Shown here: positions 25,172 through 34,223 of the stretch, piece after piece | Position numbering within the stretch: position 1 is the first letter of the stretch | Layout: the number at the start of each line of letters is the position of its first letter | DNA from: Roseateles sp. YR242 | GTDB lineage: Bacteria > Pseudomonadota > Gammaproteobacteria > Burkholderiales > Burkholderiaceae_C | Assembly (NCBI RefSeq): GCF_900109745.1 | Contig: NZ_FOAV01000001.1 | Span: forward strand, 186,001-250,000 | Length of the DNA stretch: 64,000 bases | Reading direction: 5' to 3' | Translations under genes and position numbers: made by a program | Notes under the pieces: generated by a model | The model's database searches: none | What the model saw: only the letters and a program-made list of their open reading frames with translations | Told to the model about the DNA's origin: nothing

Positions 25172-26050
25172 ATGTCCGCCTCAAGAGCCCCGCGCAGTCC
25201 CTGGCTTCCCAAGCTGGTGGTGGCGCCCACGTTCCTCCTCTCCTTCCTCTTCATCTATGGGCTGATGGCCTGGAATGGCTATCTCTCGCTGTCCGCCTCG
25301 CGGCTGCTGCCCAACTACGAATTCGTCGGCCTGGACCAATACCGCACGCTGTTCGACAACGAACGCTGGTGGGTGGCCCTGACCAACCTCGGCATCTTCG
25401 GCGGCCTGTTCATCGCCGGCACCACCGCGCTGGGCCTGCTGCTGGCCATCCTGCTGGATCAGAAGATCCGCACCGAAGGCGTGCTGCGCACCATCTATCT
25501 GTACCCGATGGCGCTGTCCTTCATCGTCACCGGCACGGCCTGGAAGTGGATCCTCAACCCCGGCCTGGGTGTCGAGCACCTGGTGCAGTCGTGGGGTTTC
25601 GAGAACTTCCGCTTCGACTGGCTGGTGGACCCTGACCACGCCATCTACTGCGTCGTGATTGCGGGCATCTGGCAGTCCTCCGGCTTCGTGATGGCGCTGT
25701 TCCTGGCCGGCCTGCGCGGCATCGACGACTCCATCATCAAGGCCGCCCAGGTGGATGGCGCCTCGCTGTTCCGCATCTACTGGCGCATCATCATCCCGAC
25801 CCTGCGTCCGGTGTTCTTCTCCACCGTCATGGTGGTGGCGCACATCGCGATCAAGAGCTTCGACCTGGTGATCGCGCTGACGGCCGGCGGCCCGGGTTAT
25901 GCCACCGACCTGCCAGCGACCTTCATGTACACCATGGCGTTCTCGCGCGGCCAGATCGGCCTGGGTGCTGCCAGCGCCACCATGATGCTGGCCACTATCG
26001 CGGCCATCGTGGTCCCCTATCTCTATTCCGAGCTGCGTTCGAAGTCATGA
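25172..26050 (+). CDS. sugar ABC transporter permease, MalF type
   Basis: 292 residues, starting at the ATG at 25172. Six membrane segments, and the EAA loop DDSIIKAAQVDGASLFRIYWRIIIPTLRP that docks the ATPase. The order binding protein, MalF-type, MalG-type, ATPase matches gtsABCD of Pseudomonas. The stop overlaps the next start (ATGA), so the two permeases are translationally coupled. Confidence 0.93.
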   Translation: MSASRAPRSPWLPKLVVAPTFLLSFLFIYGLMAWNGYLSLSASRLLPNYEFVGLDQYRTLFDNERWWVALTNLGIFGGLFIAGTTALGLLLAILLDQKIRTEGVLRTIYLYPMALSFIVTGTAWKWILNPGLGVEHLVQSWGFENFRFDWLVDPDHAIYCVVIAGIWQSSGFVMALFLAGLRGIDDSIIKAAQVDGASLFRIYWRIIIPTLRPVFFSTVMVVAHIAIKSFDLVIALTAGGPGYATDLPATFMYTMAFSRGQIGLGAASATMMLATIAAIVVPYLYSELRSKS

Positions 26051-26979
26051 GCGTTGTGATGAGCCCCGAGATGACCCCTTCCTCCTCCCCCACCGCGGCC
26101 CGCCCGCTCGCCACCGTCCGCAAGCCGGGCGGCCTGAGCTGGCAGCGCATCCTGCTGCTGCTGGTGCTGCTGGGCTTTGCCGGCTTCTTCCTGGCGCCGC
26201 TGTACGTGATGGTCAGCACCTCGTTCAAGACCATGGACGAAGTGCGCAACGGCACGCTGCTGTCCATCCCGATGAGCCCGAGCTTCGAAGCCTGGTCCAA
26301 GGCCTGGAGCAGCGCCTGCACCGGCACCGATTGCGGCGGCCTGAAGCCCTTCTTCATGAACTCGGTGTTCATGGTGGTGCCGGCCGTGCTGATCTCCACC
26401 GCACTGGGCGCCCTGAACGGCTACGTGCTGACCAAATGGCGCTTCCGTGGCAGCGAGCTGCTGTTCGCGATGCTGCTGTTCGGCGTGTTCATGCCCATGC
26501 AGGTGGTGCTGCTGCCGATGAGCCAGGTGCTGGGCACGCTGGGTCTGGCGAGTTCGGTGTGGGGCCTGATCCTGGTGCACGTGCTGGCCGGCATGCCGTC
26601 CACCACGCTGTTCTTCCGCAACTACTACGCCGGCCTGCCGGACGAGCTGATCAAGGCCGCCACGCTCGATGGCGCCTCGTTCTGGCAGATCTTCTGGCGC
26701 ATCGTGGTGCCGCTGTCCACGCCCATCCTGGTCGTGACCCTGATCTGGCAATTCACCTCGATCTGGAATGACTTCCTCTACGGCGTCGTCTTCTCCGGCG
26801 CCGACAGCAAGCCGATCACCGTCGGCTTGAACAATCTCGCCAACACCTCCAGCACGGTCAAGGAATACAACGTGGACATGGCCGCAGCCCTGATCGCTGC
26901 GTTGCCCACGCTCGTGGTCTACGTCGTCGCTGGCAAGTATTTCGTGCGCGGCCTCACCGCCGGCGCCGTGAAAGGATAA
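26047..26979 (+). CDS. sugar ABC transporter permease, MalG type
   Basis: 310 residues. About 35 polar residues precede the first membrane helix (LLLLVLLGFAGFFLAPLYVMV). The EAA motif is LPDELIKAATLDGASFWQIFWRIVVPLSTP, and the C-terminus KYFVRGLTAGAVKG is standard for MalG-family permeases. It heterodimerises with the preceding permease. Only three bases separate it from the ATPase gene. Confidence 0.93.
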   Translation: MSVVMSPEMTPSSSPTAARPLATVRKPGGLSWQRILLLLVLLGFAGFFLAPLYVMVSTSFKTMDEVRNGTLLSIPMSPSFEAWSKAWSSACTGTDCGGLKPFFMNSVFMVVPAVLISTALGALNGYVLTKWRFRGSELLFAMLLFGVFMPMQVVLLPMSQVLGTLGLASSVWGLILVHVLAGMPSTTLFFRNYYAGLPDELIKAATLDGASFWQIFWRIVVPLSTPILVVTLIWQFTSIWNDFLYGVVFSGADSKPITVGLNNLANTSSTVKEYNVDMAAALIAALPTLVVYVVAGKYFVRGLTAGAVKG

Positions 26980-26982
26980 GCA

Positions 26983-28050
26983 ATGGGTGCGCTCACCATT
27001 TCCCAGGTCCGCAAGAGCTACGGCGCGGCCGACATTCTCAAGGGCATCGACCTCTCCATCGAGGCGGGTGAATTCCTGATCCTCGTGGGCCCGTCGGGCT
27101 GCGGCAAGTCCACCCTGCTGACGATGATCGCCGGCCTGGAGCACCCGACCTCCGGCAGCATCCACATCGCCGATCGCGACATCACCTACCTGCCCAGCAA
27201 GGAACGTGACATCGCCATGGTGTTCCAGAGCTATGCGCTCTACCCCAACATGAATGTGGGCCAGAACATCGCCTTCGGCCTGGAGATGCGCAAGGTGCCC
27301 AAGGCCCAGCGCGAAGAGACCGTGAAGCGTGTCTCCAAGATGCTGCAGATTGACCACCTGCTGGACCGCAAGCCCGGCCAGCTCTCCGGCGGCCAGCGCC
27401 AGCGCGTGGCCATGGGCCGCGCCCTGGCCCGGGACCCGAAGCTGTTCCTGTTCGACGAACCGCTGTCCAACCTGGACGCCAAGCTGCGCATCGAGATGCG
27501 CGCGGAAATCAAGCTGCTGCACCAGCGCACCAAGACCACCACCGTCTACGTGACCCACGACCAGGTGGAAGCCATGACGCTGGGCGACCGCATCGCGGTG
27601 ATGCGTGAAGGCATGGTGCAGCAGTTCGGCACGCCGGAAGAGATCTACACCCGCCCGGCCAACCGCTTCGTGGCCGAGTTCATCGGCTCGCCGACGATGA
27701 ACTTCGTCACCGCCGAGCGCCAGGAACAAGGGCTGCGCGCCCAGGGCCTGGCCCTGCCTGTCAATGCGCAGCAGCAGGCCTCGATTGCCGCCATCGCCGG
27801 CAATGGGGGTTGCCTGTATGGCCTGCGGCCCGAGCACATCCGCCTGGCGGATGACGGTGTGCCTGGCCAGCTGGTGATGATCGAGCCAACCGGCCCCGAA
27901 ACCTACCTGCTGGTGGACACCCCGCTGGGCCAGATCACCTCGCGGGTGGCGGGCAACCCCCACCTGCATGTGGGCGACACCGTGCGCCTGCAATGGGCGG
28001 CAGAATCGGCCCACCTGTTCGACGCCGCCAACGAAAGGCGTCTGGCCTGA
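26983..28050 (+). CDS. sugar ABC transporter ATP-binding protein, UgpC/MalK type
   Basis: 355 residues. Walker A GPSGCGKST, Q-loop VFQSYALYPNM, signature LSGGQRQRVAMGRAL, Walker B LFLFDEPLSNLDAKLR, H-loop VTHDQVEAM. A C-terminal regulatory TOBE domain (YGLRPEHIRL, GPETYLLVDTPLGQI) follows, as in MalK/MsmK/GtsD. It powers the transporter encoded upstream. Eleven bases separate it from glucokinase. Confidence 0.96.
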   Translation: MGALTISQVRKSYGAADILKGIDLSIEAGEFLILVGPSGCGKSTLLTMIAGLEHPTSGSIHIADRDITYLPSKERDIAMVFQSYALYPNMNVGQNIAFGLEMRKVPKAQREETVKRVSKMLQIDHLLDRKPGQLSGGQRQRVAMGRALARDPKLFLFDEPLSNLDAKLRIEMRAEIKLLHQRTKTTTVYVTHDQVEAMTLGDRIAVMREGMVQQFGTPEEIYTRPANRFVAEFIGSPTMNFVTAERQEQGLRAQGLALPVNAQQQASIAAIAGNGGCLYGLRPEHIRLADDGVPGQLVMIEPTGPETYLLVDTPLGQITSRVAGNPHLHVGDTVRLQWAAESAHLFDAANERRLA

Positions 28051-28060
28051 GACTGATACG

Positions 28061-29068
28061 ATGAGTGCGATGCTTTCTCCCACGCTCCATGAGGCTTCGG
28101 CCCAAGGCCGCCTGCTGGCCGATGTCGGCGGTACCAACGCGCGCTTTGCCTGGCAGGCCGGCGCGCAGGCGCCGCTGACCGATGCCCGCACCTACGCAGC
28201 GGCGGACTATCCCAGCCTGCAGGCCGCCATCGAGACCTACCTGGCCGACACCGGACGCGCAGCGCCCGGCCTGGGCCCGGTGCAGGGAGCCATCGGCATC
28301 GCCAATCCCATCGTTGGTGACCAGGTCCACATGACCAACCACCACTGGTCGTTCTCCATCGAGGGCCTGCGCCGCTCGATCGGCATGCAACGGCTGGTGG
28401 TGATCAACGACTTCACCGCCCTGGCGCTGGCCCTGCCGACGCTGGCCCCGGAAGAAAAGCGCCAGATCCACGCCGGCCAGCCCGAAGTGGGCGGCGCCAT
28501 GGCGCTGATCGGTCCCGGCACGGGCCTGGGCGTTTCTGGCCTGGTGGCGGCGGGAGATGGCAGCTATCGCCCCTTGCAGGGCGAAGGCGGCCATGTGACG
28601 CTCTCCGCCGTGACGCCCCGTGAGCAGGCCGTCGTGGCGGCGCTGCAAAAGCGGTTCGGCCATGCATCGGCCGAGCGTGCCGTCTCCGGCCAGGGGCTGG
28701 TGTGGATGTATGAAGCGCTCTGCGAGCTGGACGGTGTGCCCGTGCCGGCGGGCCTGGACGCGCCGAGCATCAGCGCCAACGCCCTCGCCCGCAGCGATGC
28801 GCGTGCGGACGAGACGCTGGAGCTGCTCTTTGCCTTCCTCGGTTCTGTCGCCGGCAACCTGGCGCTGACGCTGGGCGCCCGGGGCGGCGTGTACCTGGGT
28901 GGCGGTGTGCTGCCCCGGGTCATCGACCGCCTGGCCGGCTCCGCCTTCCATGAGCGCTTTGTCACCAAGGGCCGCTTCCGCGCCTACATGGAGACGGTGC
29001 CGGTCTATCTGATCGAAGCCAAGGAATCGCCCGCCTTGCGCGGTGTCGCGCAAGCCTTGCGGGACTGA
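28061..29068 (+). CDS. glk: glucokinase
   Basis: 335 residues from the ATG at 28061. The bacterial Glk (ROK-unrelated) motifs are present: phosphate-binding LLADVGGTNARFAWQ near the N-terminus, VINDFTALALALP with the catalytic Asp, LIGPGTGLGVSGL, and GGVYLGGGVLPR near the end. It phosphorylates incoming glucose and so identifies the likely substrate of the upstream transporter. Last gene of the operon; its stop codon lies in a short palindrome shared with the convergent gene. Confidence 0.95.
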   Translation: MSAMLSPTLHEASAQGRLLADVGGTNARFAWQAGAQAPLTDARTYAAADYPSLQAAIETYLADTGRAAPGLGPVQGAIGIANPIVGDQVHMTNHHWSFSIEGLRRSIGMQRLVVINDFTALALALPTLAPEEKRQIHAGQPEVGGAMALIGPGTGLGVSGLVAAGDGSYRPLQGEGGHVTLSAVTPREQAVVAALQKRFGHASAERAVSGQGLVWMYEALCELDGVPVPAGLDAPSISANALARSDARADETLELLFAFLGSVAGNLALTLGARGGVYLGGGVLPRVIDRLAGSAFHERFVTKGRFRAYMETVPVYLIEAKESPALRGVAQALRD

Positions 29069-29080
29069 ACCCGGTTCAGT
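29064..29080. repeat. 17-base palindrome carrying both convergent stop codons
   Basis: ACTGAACC-c-GGTTCAGT. The TGA in the left arm ends glk and the complementary TGA in the right arm ends the minus-strand membrane-protein gene. It may act as a compact bidirectional 3'-end signal. No T-run follows on either strand. Confidence 0.6.
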
Positions 29081-29897
29081 GCGGGCGGTAGGACATCAGT
29101 CCTTCGTCCTTCTCCGTGGGCGGCCGTCCGCCCCGCAGCCGAAGCCACAAGGTCTGGGCCACCACCACGCCTGCCAGGGCGAGTGCGATCCAGGCCGAGG
29201 TCTGTGCCCCGGCCAGGTCGTTGCGAGTCTGCTTCACATACACACCCACCAGCCCCCAGACCACTGCCACCACATAGGCCAGCGCCGGCCAGGCGCTCAT
29301 GGGCTGATGCAGCCGGGCGATGGCCACCAGCAGCAGCAAGGCCGCCAGCGCCCAGAGCACCAGCGTCCAGGGCAACTGATCCGCAGTGGGAAGCAGCTGC
29401 TGGGCCACGATCACCTGTGCCGTGTTCAGGAAGGCGGCCAGGGACAACCAGCCGGCGTGCAGCCCCAGGGGCAGCAAGGTCATCCAGGCAGAGGCGCCAG
29501 CGGGCCGGGCATGTGCCACCAGCATCAGCGCCCATAGCAGGCAGATCAGCGCGCCCCAGATGATGGCCAGCGCCAGCCAGAACCAGCGCTGCGAAAACAC
29601 CACCATCCAGCTGGCAGTCAGGGCGAAGCCCGCCGTCATCAGCACCAGGCAGCGATGCCGCACAGCCGCCAGGCCCGGCGCCGACACCGGGCGCTGGCCC
29701 CGCAGCGTCCACAAAGCCAGCAACAGGTCCAGCAGGAAGATCACGCCCCAGATGGAGAAGGCATAACCATCGGCCACCAGGAGTGTGGGGAATTGATCGG
29801 ACAGCGTCTTGTTGTCAGGGCCGAAGCGCCCTTCCTGGGACAACCAGGCGATCACCGGCATGGCCAGGGCGGCCAGGGTCAGCAAGATCGGAAGCAT
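29076..29897 (-). CDS. multi-pass membrane protein, remotely TspO-like
   Basis: 273 residues from the ATG at 29897, chosen for its GGAGG ribosome site. About eight hydrophobic helices. The motif YAFSIWGVIFLLDLLLALW and Trp-rich later helices recall TspO/MBR tryptophan-rich sensory proteins, but the protein is over 100 residues longer than TspO. I would not transfer function. The basic C-terminus RLRGGRPPTEKDEG faces the cytoplasm. Convergent with glk and divergent from the helicase gene. Confidence 0.8.
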   Translation of the reverse strand: MLPILLTLAALAMPVIAWLSQEGRFGPDNKTLSDQFPTLLVADGYAFSIWGVIFLLDLLLALWTLRGQRPVSAPGLAAVRHRCLVLMTAGFALTASWMVVFSQRWFWLALAIIWGALICLLWALMLVAHARPAGASAWMTLLPLGLHAGWLSLAAFLNTAQVIVAQQLLPTADQLPWTLVLWALAALLLLVAIARLHQPMSAWPALAYVVAVVWGLVGVYVKQTRNDLAGAQTSAWIALALAGVVVAQTLWLRLRGGRPPTEKDEGLMSYRPH

Positions 29898-30037
29898 GGG
29901 GAACCTCCACGGTGGATGGGTGCCTACGGAAACCGTCAGCGTACGCCAGACGAAAGGCAATCGCCGTTCCAAGGGGGCGAATCGGCGGCAGGCTTCACGA
30001 GACACTGGTCATCCATACAGCCTATGATGGCGTCCTC

Positions 30038-32161
30038 ATGATGTCCCCCTCCTCCACGGTTCCCACGGTTCCCACGGTTCCCACGGCTCCCATGGCTTCC
30101 ACGGCCTCCTCGGCGTTCCATGACGTCTTTGCCGAACTCAATGCGGATCAGCGAGCGGCGGTGGAGCACGGGTTGGATGACTCGAGTGCGGATGGTGCCT
30201 TGCTGGTCATCGCAGGCGCCGGTTCCGGCAAGACCAAGACCCTGGCGACGCGTGTCGCACGACTGGTGATGGCGGGCGCCGACCCGCAGCGCTTGCTGCT
30301 GCTGACCTTCTCCCGCCGCGCGGCGGGAGAAATGGAGCGGCGGGCGGGCCAGGTGCTGCATCGCGCGCTGGGCTTGCGGGCCACGCAGATGCCGCCGCGG
30401 TTCCCCTGGGCAGGCACCTTCCACAGCGTGGGTGCGCGGCTGCTGCGCGAATATGCCCAGCGCATTGGCCTGGACCCTCAATTCACCATCCTGGACCGAG
30501 CGGATGCCGAGGACCTGATGGGCATGCAGCGCCAGGCGCTGGGCCTGGCGGAAACCGCCGACCGGTTTCCCTTGAAGGCCACCTGCCTCAACATCTACTC
30601 GCGGGCCGTCAACAGCGAGGCGCGGCTGGACCAGGTGCTGCAGGAGCACTTCCCCTGGTGCTTCAGCGCGCACGACGCACTGCGCAAGCTCTTTGCCACC
30701 TATGTCGAGGAAAAGCAGCGCCAGCGCCTGCTGGACTATGACGACCTGCTGCTCTACTGGGCCGAGGTGATGGCGGAGCCGAGCCTGGCGCGGGAGATCG
30801 GCCAGCGTTTTGATCATGTGCTGGTGGATGAATATCAGGACACCAACCGGCTGCAGGCCACCATCCTCCACCGCCTCAAACCCGACGGCCGGCGGCTGAC
30901 CGTGGTGGGGGACGACGCGCAGGCCATCTATTCCTTCCGCGCAGCCGAGGTCCGCAACATCCTCGAGTTCCCGTCGCGCTTTGAGCCTCCGGCACGGGTG
31001 ATCACGCTGGAGCGCAATTACCGCTCCACCCAGGCCATCCTGGAGGCGTCCAACGCCGTCATTGCCCAGGCCAAGGAGCGCTACGCGAAGCAACTGTGGT
31101 CCGACAAGACCTCCGAGGAGCGGCCGCAGCTGGTCACCGTGGATGACGAGGCGCGCCAGGCCACCTGGGTGGCGGACCGTGTGCTGGAGCGCCGGGAGCA
31201 AGGCCTGCGGCTCAAGCGCCAGGCGGTGCTGTTCCGTACCGCCACGCACAGTGCGCCGTTGGAGCTGGAGCTCATCCGGCGCAACATCCCCTTCGTGAAA
31301 TTCGGCGGCTTGAAGTTCCTGGAGAGCACCCATGTGAAGGACGCGCTGAGCGTGCTGCGCTGGGCGCAGAACCCCCATCACCGTCTGGCGTGTTTCCGCG
31401 TGTCGCAGTTGCTGCCGGGCTTCGGGCCGGCCAGTGCACGGCGGCTGGTGGACGCGGTGGATGGCGCGGCCGATATGTCCGCGGCCTTGCGTGCGTTTGA
31501 CCCCCCGCGCGGCGCGGCGGCGGACTGGGCCGCGCTGAGCGAACTGATGCAGACCCTGCGGGACCAGCCGGAATGGCCGCTGGATCTTGAACGCAGCATC
31601 GACTGGCTGACGCCGCATCTGCACCGCCTGCATGAGGACGCCGCGATCCGCCTGGCGGACCTGGAACAGCTGGCGCGTATCGCCCAGGGTTACAGCAGCC
31701 GGGAACACTTCCTCACCGAATTGACCCTGGACCCGCCCGAAGCCAGCAGTGATGAATCGGGCGTGCCGCTCAAGGACGAGGACTACCTCATCCTCTCCAC
31801 CATCCACTCCGCCAAGGGGCAGGAGTGGAATGCGGTCTACCTGCTGAACTGCGTGGATGGCTGCATGCCCTCCGACCTCAGTACCGGCGCACAGGCGCAG
31901 ATCGAGGAGGAGCGACGGCTGTTGTATGTGGCGATGACGCGTGCCAAGGACCACCTGTCAGTGATGGTGCCTCAGCGCTTCTATGTCACGCAGCAGGCTC
32001 GGCACGGCGACCGTCACCTCTATGCCAGCGTGTCCCGCTTTCTGCCGGGCAAGGTCTCTCGCCATTTCGACAAGATGGGGCCGGCCAATGAACGGCAGGC
32101 GCCGCTGCCGGAGCTGCTCAAACCGGCGATGGATGTGGCAGCGCGATTGAAGAAGTGGTGA
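30038..32161 (+). CDS. UvrD/Rep-family ATP-dependent DNA helicase
   Basis: 707 residues; the start is one of two adjacent ATGs at 30038/30041. Superfamily 1A motifs in order: Q motif LNADQRAAVEHG, Walker A IAGAGSGKTKT (59-69), Ia LLLTFSRRAAGEM, II VLVDEYQDTN, III VVGDDAQAIYSFRAA, IV ITLERNYRSTQAIL, V LSTIHSAKGQEWNAVY, VI LLYVAMTRAKDHL. A 3'-5' helicase for DNA repair or replication restart; not clearly UvrD or Rep itself. The N-terminus has a low-complexity VPT repeat made by a 9-base DNA repeat. Confidence 0.92.
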   Translation: MMSPSSTVPTVPTVPTAPMASTASSAFHDVFAELNADQRAAVEHGLDDSSADGALLVIAGAGSGKTKTLATRVARLVMAGADPQRLLLLTFSRRAAGEMERRAGQVLHRALGLRATQMPPRFPWAGTFHSVGARLLREYAQRIGLDPQFTILDRADAEDLMGMQRQALGLAETADRFPLKATCLNIYSRAVNSEARLDQVLQEHFPWCFSAHDALRKLFATYVEEKQRQRLLDYDDLLLYWAEVMAEPSLAREIGQRFDHVLVDEYQDTNRLQATILHRLKPDGRRLTVVGDDAQAIYSFRAAEVRNILEFPSRFEPPARVITLERNYRSTQAILEASNAVIAQAKERYAKQLWSDKTSEERPQLVTVDDEARQATWVADRVLERREQGLRLKRQAVLFRTATHSAPLELELIRRNIPFVKFGGLKFLESTHVKDALSVLRWAQNPHHRLACFRVSQLLPGFGPASARRLVDAVDGAADMSAALRAFDPPRGAAADWAALSELMQTLRDQPEWPLDLERSIDWLTPHLHRLHEDAAIRLADLEQLARIAQGYSSREHFLTELTLDPPEASSDESGVPLKDEDYLILSTIHSAKGQEWNAVYLLNCVDGCMPSDLSTGAQAQIEEERRLLYVAMTRAKDHLSVMVPQRFYVTQQARHGDRHLYASVSRFLPGKVSRHFDKMGPANERQAPLPELLKPAMDVAARLKKW

Positions 32162-32212
32162 ACACGCGCTGCTGGGGCTGACACTGTCGGTCCGCAGCGT
32201 GGGGCCTGATCC

Positions 32213-32995
32213 TCAGAATCGCCTGCCCGCGCCCCAGTCACCAATGTCGCACCGGCCTGAAAAGCCCGGTGTGCCCTTGATCTCGATCAGCCCGCTGTGG
32301 CGGTCGATGTCGATGGAAGGACGGCTCAGAAGATTGAGCCGGTAGCGGGCGGTAATGTGCGAGCGCGTGACCCGCAATTCGCTGAGGTTCCACCAGCCAT
32401 GGTCCCCTTCCGCGTGCAGGGGCGGAATGAGCTTGCCGGTCAGGTGAATGCGGCCCATGCCTTCGCGAATTTCCACCTGCACGGCGGAGTTGAACTGCTC
32501 GTTGCCGGATTCGAAGCCGGTGGTGGGCTCATAACGGTGACTGCGGTGGTTCCACTCATAACCCGCGTGCGGCGTGTAGGTGAGACGGCTTCCTTCGCCG
32601 TAACAGACCAGGGTGAGCCTCTCGGGGTGGCTTTCAGGGGAGTACGGCTGGCGCCGTTGCGGCGGCGCGTCGGCGGGTGGTGCATCGTTCGAGGCGCCGC
32701 CGCCCTGGCAGGTTCGCTCCGGCACCCGCTGGATGCTGGCATAACGGCCGTCCATGGTAGACACGGACACGCATTGCCGCTGCCCATCACTCCACCAGAA
32801 CGACCACGACTGGTCTCGGACCAGCGCCGAACGCACAAAGCGGTAGCCACGGGCCTGCATCTGGGTTTCTCCAGAGCTGCCACGCACGCCCACCAGATCG
32901 CTGAGTTCTTGCGGTACCTGGGCACGGGACGGTGAAGGCCAGGTGAGCGCGCACAGCGCAAGACCCAGGGCGGCGAGAGGGACGGCGACTTTCAT
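32213..32995 (-). CDS. exported protein of unknown function
   Basis: 260 residues from the ATG at 32995. Signal peptide KVAVPLAALGLALCALTWPSPSRAQ. The mature part begins with a short domain (LSDLVGVRGSSGETQMQARGY, SWSFWWSDGQRQCVSVST), also seen in other exported hypotheticals. After a disordered Pro linker comes a C-terminal beta-rich domain ending GRCDIGDWGAGRRF. No enzyme motif seen. It stands alone between two longer intergenic gaps. Confidence 0.78.
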   Translation of the reverse strand: MKVAVPLAALGLALCALTWPSPSRAQVPQELSDLVGVRGSSGETQMQARGYRFVRSALVRDQSWSFWWSDGQRQCVSVSTMDGRYASIQRVPERTCQGGGASNDAPPADAPPQRRQPYSPESHPERLTLVCYGEGSRLTYTPHAGYEWNHRSHRYEPTTGFESGNEQFNSAVQVEIREGMGRIHLTGKLIPPLHAEGDHGWWNLSELRVTRSHITARYRLNLLSRPSIDIDRHSGLIEIKGTPGFSGRCDIGDWGAGRRF

Positions 32996-33310
32996 GGCTG
33001 GGAGACTTTCTGAGGCAGGAGGACAGAATCGCCGCCAGCATGCCCTTGCCGCCTGGGGCCGTCGATGCCCCACACCGCTCGGCCCCACCCAAATAGGCCA
33101 GCGCGCCAACCGGCCGGCAACCGGCCGCCAACGTGCGTCAAGGGGCCGGCAAGGGGCCGGTGATGTCTTCGGAACCGTGCCAGCTGCCGCCCGCTCAATG
33201 CCGAGGCTCGATCCATCACCACCGCTGGCGTGGATTCCCGATGGCCACCCGGCGCGGGGCATTGATCAAATCTACCCGGATGTGCCAGTCGAAAAACGGG
33301 CGTGGCCCGC
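32996..33310. other. intergenic region, 315 bases
   Basis: The gap between the exported protein gene and the 3' end of the regulator at 33311. It is rich in GGCCGG/CCGGCC words (several copies at about 33105-33165) that could form stem-loops. No gene, terminator T-run or clear promoter seen. Confidence 0.4.
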
Positions 33311-33937
33311 TCAGGACACCAGCATGCCCTGCGCGATCAGGCCGCGCTCCATCGCAATGCTGGCCGCTTCGGTGCGGGTTTCGGCATCCAGCTTGCTGAG
33401 AATGGCCTTCATGTGGGCCTTGACCGTGCCGGCCGAAATGTCCAAAGCCAACGCCACGCCTTTGTTGCTCTTGCCGCGTGACACCAGGCCGAGCACCTGC
33501 TGCTCACGGTCGGTCAGCGTGGAGCGCGCCATGCTGGCGGCGATGCGCTGGGCGGCCATGGCGCTGAGGTAGCGAGAGCCCCGCGCCAGCTGGCGGACGC
33601 CGGACACCAGGTCCTGGACGTTGCAGCCGAGCTCCAGGTAGCCCTCCACGCCCGCCTCCAGTGCCGAGCGGACTTCATGCTCGCGGTCATTGGCGGTGAT
33701 CACCAGCACCTTGGGCGCCGGCGCATGACGCTCACGCGGCGAAGTGCGGCTAGCGACCAGATTCAGGCCCCGCTCATAGTCGGCCACCACGATGTGCGGG
33801 CCTTGCGCCGGCCGCCCGTCGGTCTCGACGACGTCAATGTCCACCTGCTGCGACAACACCGTGCTCAAGCCAATGGCCACCAGCGGGTCGGTGTAGGCGA
33901 CGCTCACCTGGATACGTTGCGTGGGCCAATTCAACAT
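33311..33937 (-). CDS. orphan LuxR/NarL-type regulator with degenerate receiver
   Basis: 208 residues. The receiver-like domain (10-125) keeps a candidate phospho-acceptor (D53 in HIVVADYERG). It has only one acidic residue at the first strand (VAYTDP) and Glu for the usual Lys (GYLELG). The C-terminal HTH is typical (LTDREQQVLGLVSRGKSNKGVALALDISAGTVKAHM, residues about 140-175). No kinase gene is near. It faces the hydrolase gene cluster across a perfect palindrome, so it probably regulates that cluster and itself. Confidence 0.9.
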   Translation of the reverse strand: MLNWPTQRIQVSVAYTDPLVAIGLSTVLSQQVDIDVVETDGRPAQGPHIVVADYERGLNLVASRTSPRERHAPAPKVLVITANDREHEVRSALEAGVEGYLELGCNVQDLVSGVRQLARGSRYLSAMAAQRIAASMARSTLTDREQQVLGLVSRGKSNKGVALALDISAGTVKAHMKAILSKLDAETRTEAASIAMERGLIAQGMLVS

Positions 33938-34039
33938 GGTGACAACTCCTTCGGAAAACTCATGACCGCCATGTTCGCGGCATCCCCTCGCGGCGGCGAG
34001 TGATGACTTGTGAAGCCTTGTTTACCCCTGCAGTAGTCG

Positions 34040-34063
34040 CCACCTCCCCATATGGGGAGGTGG
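34040..34063. promoter_or_regulatory. perfect 24-bp palindrome, probable operator
   Basis: CCACCTCCCCAT followed by its exact reverse complement ATGGGGAGGTGG, centred in the 286-base gap between the LuxR-type regulator (minus) and the hydrolase gene (plus). It lies 103 bases from the regulator start and 161 from the hydrolase start. A perfect dyad of this size between divergent genes is a strong operator candidate for a dimeric regulator, most simply the LuxR-type protein next to it. Confidence 0.7.
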
Positions 34064-34223
34064 GCGCCCGCCTTCCCGGCTACTCGATCTCAGGAAAGCC
34101 GTGGAGGCACCTGGGCCCCTCCCATTTTGGAGATCACGTCCGGGTGAGAGAGACGCAGACTTCGGGCCGAGGTCGGGTGCACAACCCGATTCGTTGATCA
34201 CCGTTTCACCACAAGGACACCCC

